Of a stretch of 64,000 nucleotides of DNA, positions 57,927-64,000 are shown in pieces. This stretch comes from Siphonodentalium dalli (Eukaryota; Mollusca; Scaphopoda; Gadilida; Siphonodentaliidae). Where the stretch lies: the NCBI GenBank assembly GCA_032622095.1, contig CP136066.1, positions 60,420,609-60,484,608 on the forward strand, in the 5' to 3' direction. The notes below the pieces were generated by a model. That model was given only the letters and a program-made list of their open reading frames with translations. It did no database searches and was not told where the DNA came from. A program made the position numbers and the translations under genes. How positions within the stretch are numbered: position 1 is the stretch's first letter; each line of letters starts with the position of its first letter.

Positions 57927-58375
57927 CCCTTTACCCAACAAAACGGCCAAAAACGCCCAAATAAAGCTTCAACAGCCTAAAATATCTTCGGTCTGTCTCA
58001 ATAACACCATACAAATATGGATATCATTGGAACCGGTTCATTGACCACATTGTGATGGTTACAGTTATGCCTTGTGCCAATGCATTCTCTTATATATGCG
58101 AGTCGACCATAGGTCGCCTCGCATATATAAGAGAATGCATTGGCCTAAAAAAAATCTTTTTTACCATTTTTTCTTACATTCTTTAACAATTTTATAATTT
58201 TTTCTTACATTTTTTAACAATTTTTATAATATTTTTCTACATTCTTTGACAATTTTATCATTTTTAATGTGTTAAGCCAATGCATTCTCTTATATATGCG
58301 AGGCGACCTATGGTCGACTCGCATATATAAGAGAATGCATTGGCACAGGGCCGTTCTGTTCTGTTGGGTAAAGGG
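57927..58375. mobile_element. Fam-D1 MITE
   Basis: 449 bp, TTAA 57923-57926 and 58376-58379, cores at 58078-58144 and 58278-58346. The right end has a duplicated TTCTG. Confidence 0.9.
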
Positions 58376-58446
58376 TTAAAGTTATGTTGTGACGCCACCC
58401 AACTCATGATTATGCCATGAAATCTGCAGTTATGTTTTTGCCACAA

Positions 58447-58514
58447 TGGCATAAGAGAATGCATTGGCACAATGTTTTCGAAAAATTTCAGGAAGCTCCA
58501 GTCATGGAAGTGTT
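58447..58514. mobile_element. Fam-D3 right-end fragment
   Basis: AAGAGAATGCATTGGCACAA then GGAAGCTCCAGTCATGGAAG and GTG-TTAA. Confidence 0.65.
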
Positions 58515-58574
58515 AAAATTCACAAACATATTTATGGCACCGTAGATTGACCCACAGCCTTTGCTCATTTAACA

Positions 58575-59011
58575 ACCCTTTCTATACTAAATTGATTCTC
58601 CCACTCAGTTATAAATATATACATTGGAATGGTCTATTATTTATTTGGAGGTAAGCTAAGGCTATATGAGCAGTAGACAGACAGACGAAATGATAATACA
58701 AGTGCAGAAGGAACCATATTCCTTGGTGGGGAAATGTTCAGATAATAAGTTCAATAAACGACATGTTGAATTTATTATTTGATCATTTCCTAAGGTAACT
58801 ACTCATCAATGAGTATTTATTATAGAAAAGGTCAATAATGGAACTACTTGTCAATGACAATTTAGTATAGAAATGATTAATAAGGTAACTACTCATCAAT
58901 GAGTATTTATTATAGAAAGGGTCAATAATGGAACTACTCGTCAATGACAATTTAGTATAGAAATGGATAATAATGGAACTACTCGTCAATGAGTATTTAG
59001 TAAAGTAAGGG
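58575..59011. mobile_element. Fam-E MITE with tandemly amplified right end
   Basis: CCCTTTCTATACTAAATTGA on the left; the right arm is repeated about five times (58790-59011), each unit carrying AACTACTCATCAATGAGTAT or a CGTCAATGACAATTTAGTAT variant. Confidence 0.75.
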
Positions 59012-59129
59012 AAACTTAACAGAGGGAAAGGATTCGACTCGTTAACAATTGGATACTCGCTGCAGTGAGGTGGATTCCCATTCATTCATTTCCAAAGACG
59101 GTCAGCTAATAGGTTAAATATACTGCATA

Positions 59130-59347
59130 TTTAAACTTCTTATCTCTGATGAGTAGTTATACCTTAGAAAATGTTGTTCATTGAACTTATTATCTGAACA
59201 TTTCCCTCCAATAAAAATGACTCCATCTGCATTTTTATTATTTGTCGTCTGCTTATTTTTTTCCTGAAAACCCCTCCAGATGAATAATAGACAATTCCAA
59301 TGTTTACTTTTTTAACTGATTGGAAGAATGCATCCTGTATAGAAAGG
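59130..59347. mobile_element. Fam-E MITE fragment
   Basis: TGATGAGTAGTTATACC... GAACTTATTATCTGAACATTT ... CCTGTATAGAAAGGG. The outer left end is lost. It is inverted relative to the preceding copy. Confidence 0.65.
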
Positions 59348-59486
59348 GTTCACGGATAAGTGAATGAAAATTTTGGGTCTTTATCAATTATACCACAGAA
59401 ACAACATGAAGAAATTGAGCAAACATCTTATACTGAAACTAAAGGAAAACAATTTTATGAATTATCCTAAAAAATTGAATATTGGT

Positions 59487-59848
59487 CAAGCCTGCAAATA
59501 GTGTGTCTGTCATTTGCAAAATGAGGTCCCCAGAGGGTGAATTTAGTGACGCTATCCCGCAGTTCCCCAGTTGAAGTTTTTGATGTTCACCCATTAGTCA
59601 CCTCGATTATGCATTTTTGTATCTTCTGCAAATTAGGGGAAATAGAAGCTGAACAGAAGGGAAAACGTAAATAAAAACAATGTTAATTTGAGACTATATA
59701 GATACTTCCTAGAAGATGAAGCCTAAACAGAATGAGATCCCAAGAGGGTGAATTTAGTGATGCTAGCCCACCGTGTGGGATAGCGTCACTAAATTCACCC
59801 TCTGGGGACCTCATTCTGCAAATGACAGACACACTATTTTCAGACTTG
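59487..59848. mobile_element. Fam-B MITE with exact 8-bp duplication
   Basis: CAAGCCTGCAAATAG to TATTTTCAGACTTG, flanked by ATATTGGT at 59479-59486 and 59849-59856. The left hairpin is deleted (CTATCCCGCAGTTCCCCAGT). Confidence 0.9.
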
Positions 59849-60031
59849 ATATTGGTACATTTATAATTGAGGAATATATACCACAACTAAATGATGTTGC
59901 GGCATTCGAACAACATTATTCTCGTCAGCCCTGGCACTAAATGGAGTAAATTAACCCCTTGATAATTGAACAATTTAATCATAAGCTGTCAATCCACGAA
60001 ATACTATAAAAAAAATAGGTTGTCACACATT

Positions 60032-60482
60032 TGTGACCCGCCATATCAAATCCAGTCGGGATTTTTTTTACCCTGTGCCAATGCATTCTCTTATATATGC
60101 GAGTCGACCATAGGTCGCCTCGCATATATAAGAGAATGCATTGGCCTAACAATTTTTTACAATTTTAATAATTTGTTCTTGTATTCTTTAACAATTTTAT
60201 AATTTCACCCATACAGAGCCCCAACAAACATGAGCAGACTACACTCTTCTATATGCTTCTATATATGTGTGGGGCTCCCTGCAGGGTAATGGATGTTTTT
60301 GATTTTATGTCCTAAAAATTGTAAGAAACATTTATTTTAAAAAAATGATAAAAAATTGTTAGGCCAATGCATTTTCTTATATATGCGAGGCGACCTATGG
60401 TCGACTCGCATATATAAGAGAATGCATTGGCACAGGGTAAAAAAATCCCGACTTACGACTGGATTTGATATGGCGGGTCACA
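60032..60482. mobile_element. Fam-D4 MITE, complete
   Basis: The ends TGTGACCCGCCATATCAAAT and its inverse, then CGGGATTTTTTTACCCTGTG and its inverse, enclose two palindromic cores (60076-60144 and 60362-60430). The ends differ from D1-D3 and no TTAA is seen, so this is a different transposon family carrying the same core. Confidence 0.85.
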
Positions 60483-60711
60483 TTTAGCCATTCAGGTTAT
60501 TTCTCGATAACCTAAATTTCTTGATTACTTTCTACTGCAGACAGCAGCATTGAGTGATATGACCACGATTTTATACCACTTGCCTAAAATGTACATGAAA
60601 ACTATTCAACACTTCCTACGATTTAAAAGGGAATATCGATATTACATCAGAGTTCCTTCTGGTAGGATTGCCCTGCCAATAACCATACTGCTAACCATCA
60701 GTGCACGAATA

Positions 60712-60901
60712 CAGTAATGCTCTTAAGTAATCGACTCCTCAACCACAGCAGAATTATGGGTAACTTTTCAGGATTTAGTCGGAAATATGGCTTGTTGCCA
60801 TTCATTGGAAAGCTCTCGGGGAGCCATATTTCCGACTAAATCCTAAAAAGTTACCCATAATTCTGCTGTGGTTAAGGAGTCGATTACTTAGGGCATTACG
60901 G
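60712..60901. mobile_element. Fam-C MITE
   Basis: TA on both sides. The right arm near the loop is deleted (CTCTCGGGGAGCCATATTTC). Confidence 0.85.
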
Positions 60902-61080
60902 TACCTAGAGAAATCAAGACTTGTGGTAACATTTGCTAAGAAATGAAATTGGAGGTCTGAGTGACAGAGTGTATGTTTCAACTTTGTGTCTTTTTCTTTG
61001 GAAATAAATTTTTTCGCTCATTTTACTTCTACCTCTACTTATGGTGGTTCTCCTGAGAAATGAGCCTTTTCAGCAAAAGA

Positions 61081-61314
61081 AATTGAGTGTGCTGGCGCAT
61101 CATTAAAGATCCTGTGCCAGTGCATTCATTCTCTTATATATGCGAGTCTCCCATTGGGAGCCTCACATAAATAAGAGAATGCACTGGCTTACAAGGTCAA
61201 GGTAAATATTGTTAGACCAATGCATTCTCTTATATATGAGAGACTCGCATATATAAGAGAATGCATTGGCACAGGGTTTTCTCAAAATTTCAAGAAGCTC
61301 CAGTCATGGAAGTG
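61081..61314. mobile_element. Fam-D3 MITE, left end degraded
   Basis: Two cores (about 61119-61188, 61218-61270); right end GCTCCAGTCATGGAAGTG with TTAA 61315-61318. Confidence 0.78.
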
Positions 61315-61845
61315 TTAAATTTCTATGCATTATTACCTTGATTTCTCCAGTGATTATAAACGATAATTTCACAAGTGAATTATGTCACTTTAACTAGCGG
61401 GTTATGTATTCATATGCGCTTTCCAAATTTATGTATCATGTGTATAATGGTGGTATTATTCAGATTTCTGGTAAATCAAATATATATAGTGGAATATAAT
61501 AAACAGAATAATCACTCTTGATTTAACTGGTTCGTGAAATATTTCATTCGAGGCAGGGATTATTTTGTAAAACACTCAAGCGTATCTCTCGTGTTTGCAC
61601 AACGTCCCTGCATCTCATGAACTAGTTCACATCATCAGTTCAATACATTGATTATTCTCTATGCAATCAAAATGGTTAAATGCACTGATTTAGGAAGCAC
61701 ACAGGAAATGACAGCATAACAAAAAATTACGCCAAACAAAGATAGTTTCCCCGTTTCTCAAGCCCGCACGAACGGTCCTGAAACCCGGCACGTGCAACCT
61801 TTTTACTCACATTTTCCAGTTTAAATTTCTGCTTCATTACTGTAT
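61315..61845. other. Stretch with nothing recognised
   Basis: AT-rich unique-looking sequence between two Fam-D3 copies. No gene or repeat structure is seen. Confidence 0.4.
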
Positions 61846-61849
61846 TTAA

Positions 61850-62103
61850 CACTTTCATGATGGCAGCTGTGCTGGTGAAGCATTAAAGACCCTGTGCCTG
61901 TGCATTCTCTTATATATGCGAGTCTCCCATAGGGAGCCTCGTATATATAATAAAATGCACTGGTTAACAAGATCAAGGTAAATATTGTTAGACCAATGTA
62001 TTCTCTTATATATGTGAGGCTCCCTATGGGAGACTCGCATAATAAGAGAATGTATTGGCACAGGATATTCGTAAAATTTCAGGAAGCTTCAGTCATGAAA
62101 GGG
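61850..62103. mobile_element. Fam-D3 MITE
   Basis: TTAA 61846-61849 and 62104-62107, ends CACTTTCATGATGGCAGC and GCTTCAGTCATGAAAGGG, two cores. Confidence 0.88.
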
Positions 62104-62139
62104 TTAAATTGGTTACTGTTCAAACACTTGTTAATTTAA

Positions 62140-62332
62140 CCCTTTTAGTGCCAGGGGCCGATCTAATCGGTCCTAAGTTATGGTCTGTAGAGTGCCCTAA
62201 AAAAAAAAAAAAAAATTTGTTTAAAAAAATTTTTTTGTTGGGTCTTATATATGGTCGACTCGCATATATAAGAGAATGCATTGGCACAGGGTATATGGGT
62301 CGATACAAAAATCGGACCTGGCACTCAAAGGG
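62140..62332. mobile_element. Fam-D2 MITE
   Basis: TTAA 62136-62139 and 62333-62336. Ends CCCTTTTAGTGCCAGG and CCTGGCACTCAAAGGG. The left arm of the core is mostly deleted and replaced by poly-A. Confidence 0.85.
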
Positions 62333-62562
62333 TTAATTAAAGGCGCTTAAACATGTGGTGGATTGCGACTGCAAACTCAGTAAACATACATGGTCATACT
62401 TGACCGGACGCTAACTTTTTACATCTGCTCGGGCAACCAAAATTAAAACCCAAAGTTAGCTGATGTGGAGGTGGAATGCTTCATTGCCGTGTTCCCCAGA
62501 AAGAAATAATAAAAAATGCATAAAAATGTGCATGCATGCTTTAAAAATATTTCTGACCTAAG

Positions 62563-62995
62563 AAACGGGATACAATATTTTTCTAAATAAGTAAAATATA
62601 TGCCTCCTAGAAGTATTTTGCCCACTGAACTATATGGTATATCCCATTCTAAGTAGAAAAGGTTAACAAACCCATGAGTTGAAAACAGTATGAAAATTCT
62701 ATGGTATGTTTTATCATGGTTCCTGTATAAATCTCCGATTGATCGATTGAATAGGCCCATTTTAATCCTCCATGGACCACATGATTTCCACTTTTGATAA
62801 AACCAGGATGGCAGGTAAATCTTCCTTTTTTCCACATTATGACATTCCTTGTGAGCGTGGTGGGTGCTGAACCCTGGGAGGGAGCTCAGAGTTCAGTGGG
62901 CAAGATACTTCTAGGAGATATATATTTTACTTATTTAGAAAAATATTGTATCTCCGTCAAAGATATCTTGCCCACTGAACTATATGGTATAATAT
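62563..62995. repeat. Imperfect inverted plus direct repeat
   Basis: The stretch 62572-62628 (ATACAATATTTTTCTAAATA..., CTAGAAGTATTTTGCCCACTG) is repeated inverted at 62894-62953 (CAGTGGGCAAGATACTTCTAG...). TTGCCCACTGAACTATATGG also recurs directly at 62617 and 62967. The open frames at 62443-62835 are carried by this structure. Confidence 0.65.
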
Positions 62996-63428
62996 AGAAT
63001 TTTCTGGCAGATGGAGGCCACGAGGAAAGATAAAAACCCCTATGCACCTCAACCAAAGAACTGGATTGACCTGATGAAAACATACAATATCATCATAAGT
63101 CCATGTACTTAACTACACCATAAAACTAATACAACATGTTGGTCAGCTACCAGTGGGCCCAAACGAAGCAAATAGTCTTGATTTGGATTGAAGATCCTGA
63201 AAATAAAGTAGAGAGTTGCAGAAAGAAATGGAGACGACCTCTCCTGCGGAGCTTAGAACTATCAATGTATCAGCTGAGTACTTGCTGGATAAGGAATGTG
63301 TAGGAAACTGAGAGTCCCTTTTTACAACAGAACACACAACAATGCTGTTGTCGGAAAGCACCAGAAGAGTCAAATGTGCCAAGACGACCTACTATTGGGG
63401 ATTCAAATAGGGCTGAACAAATATTTAA

Positions 63429-63876
63429 CCCTTTACCCAACAGAACGGCCCTGTGCCAATGCATTCTCTTATATATGCGAGGCGACCATAGGTCGCCTCG
63501 CATATATAAGAGAATGCATTGGCTTAACACATATTAAAAATGATAAAAATTGTCAAAGAATGTAGAAAAATATTATAAAAATTGTTAAAAAATGTAAGAA
63601 AAAATTATACAATTGTTAAAGAAAAAATGGTAAAAAGTGTTAAAAAAGATTTTTTTAGGCCAATGCATTCTCTTATATATGCGAGGCGACCTATGGTCGA
63701 CTCACATATATAAGAGAATGCATTGGCACAGGGCATAACTGTAACCATCACAATGTGGTCAATGAACCGGTTCCAATGATTTCCATATTTGTATGGTGTT
63801 ATTGAGACAGACCGAAGATATTTTAGGCTGTTGAAGCTTTATTTGGGCATTTTTGGCCGTTTTGTTGGGTAAAGGG
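63429..63876. mobile_element. Fam-D1 MITE, reverse orientation
   Basis: 448 bp, TTAA 63425-63428 and 63877-63880. The distinctive ACCGAAGATATTTTAGGCTG segment lies on the right, so it is inverted relative to the other three D1 copies. Confidence 0.9.
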
Positions 63877-63949
63877 TTAACACGCGAACTAGAGTATCAT
63901 AATTTCCATGAGCAGTCATTCAACAATCATCCACAGCGTCACTTCTGTC

Positions 63950-64000
63950 GTAAGTCGGGATTTTTACCCTGTGCCAATGCATTCTCTTATATATGCGAGT
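63950..64000. mobile_element. Fam-D4 fragment at window edge
   Basis: CGTAAGTCGGGATTTTTACC then CTGTGCCAATGCATTCTC, the left part of a D4 element cut by the end of the window. Confidence 0.7.

Noticed and set aside
27447-60901. Short frames that share NFSGFSRKYGLLPFIGKLS
   Set aside because: Translation of one arm of the Fam-C palindrome.
62443-62835. 130-codon minus-strand open frame
   Set aside because: It overlaps an inverted/direct repeat structure, has a low-complexity AT-rich composition and shows no recognisable domain.
33875-63565. A recurring peptide such as PCANAFSYICESTIGRLAYIRECIG in many short frames on both strands
   Set aside because: It is the translation of the 70-bp palindromic MITE core, which reads through in frame on either strand. 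It is not a conserved protein domain.

Overview
This window is eukaryotic: AT-rich, with genes split by GT-AG introns, and most of its length taken up by mobile-element debris. The one gene I recognise end to end, VTI1B, together with the mix of LINE, hAT, piggyBac-like and pogo-like elements, fits a bilaterian invertebrate. A lophotrochozoan (mollusc, annelid or brachiopod) is my guess, but nothing in the sequence decides it. I see no tRNA, rRNA, CRISPR or prokaryote-style operon.

Layout. (1) 0.25-12.2 kb: minus-strand coding pieces. These are a clear RING-finger exon (256-502), a 307-codon open exon (7087-8006) whose splice phase matches it, and two less certain open exons (10229-10684 and 11774-12209). 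They are separated by foldback elements and degenerate tandem repeats. (2) 12.2-23.7 kb: no convincing gene. It holds five TTAA-flanked Fam-A elements or fragments (with two more copies elsewhere), a 5'-truncated LINE (18675-20100) inserted into an older repeat array, and an inverted-repeat element next to the following promoter. (3) 23.86-37.73 kb: VTI1B, a Qb-SNARE gene on the plus strand in seven exons, 217 residues. The exons join in frame and every junction is GT/AG. Its introns hold a LINE fragment, a 3.85-kb DNA transposon with 31-bp terminal inverted repeats and a transposase-like ORF, several MITEs and a 17-copy 43-bp minisatellite. (4) 37.73-64 kb: a probable VTI1B 3' UTR loaded with MITEs, then about 24 kb with no supported gene and very dense short foldback elements.

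MITE families defined here. Fam-A: about 450-480 bp, TTAA target, ends AGGTACTCAATCCGAT. Fam-B: 8-bp target duplication, ends CAAGCCTGGAAATAG, hAT-like. Fam-C: 213-bp near-perfect palindrome, TA target, ends CAGTAATGC, pogo/Tc1-like. Fam-D1 to D3 and Fam-E: TTAA target, ends CCCTTT, piggyBac-like. Fam-D4: ends TGTGACCCGCCATATC.

The most unusual signal is a palindromic core of about 70 bp, beginning CCAATGCATTCTCTTATATA. It recurs about 25 times inside elements that have four different sets of outer ends (D1-D4), as if one hairpin module had been passed among MITE families.
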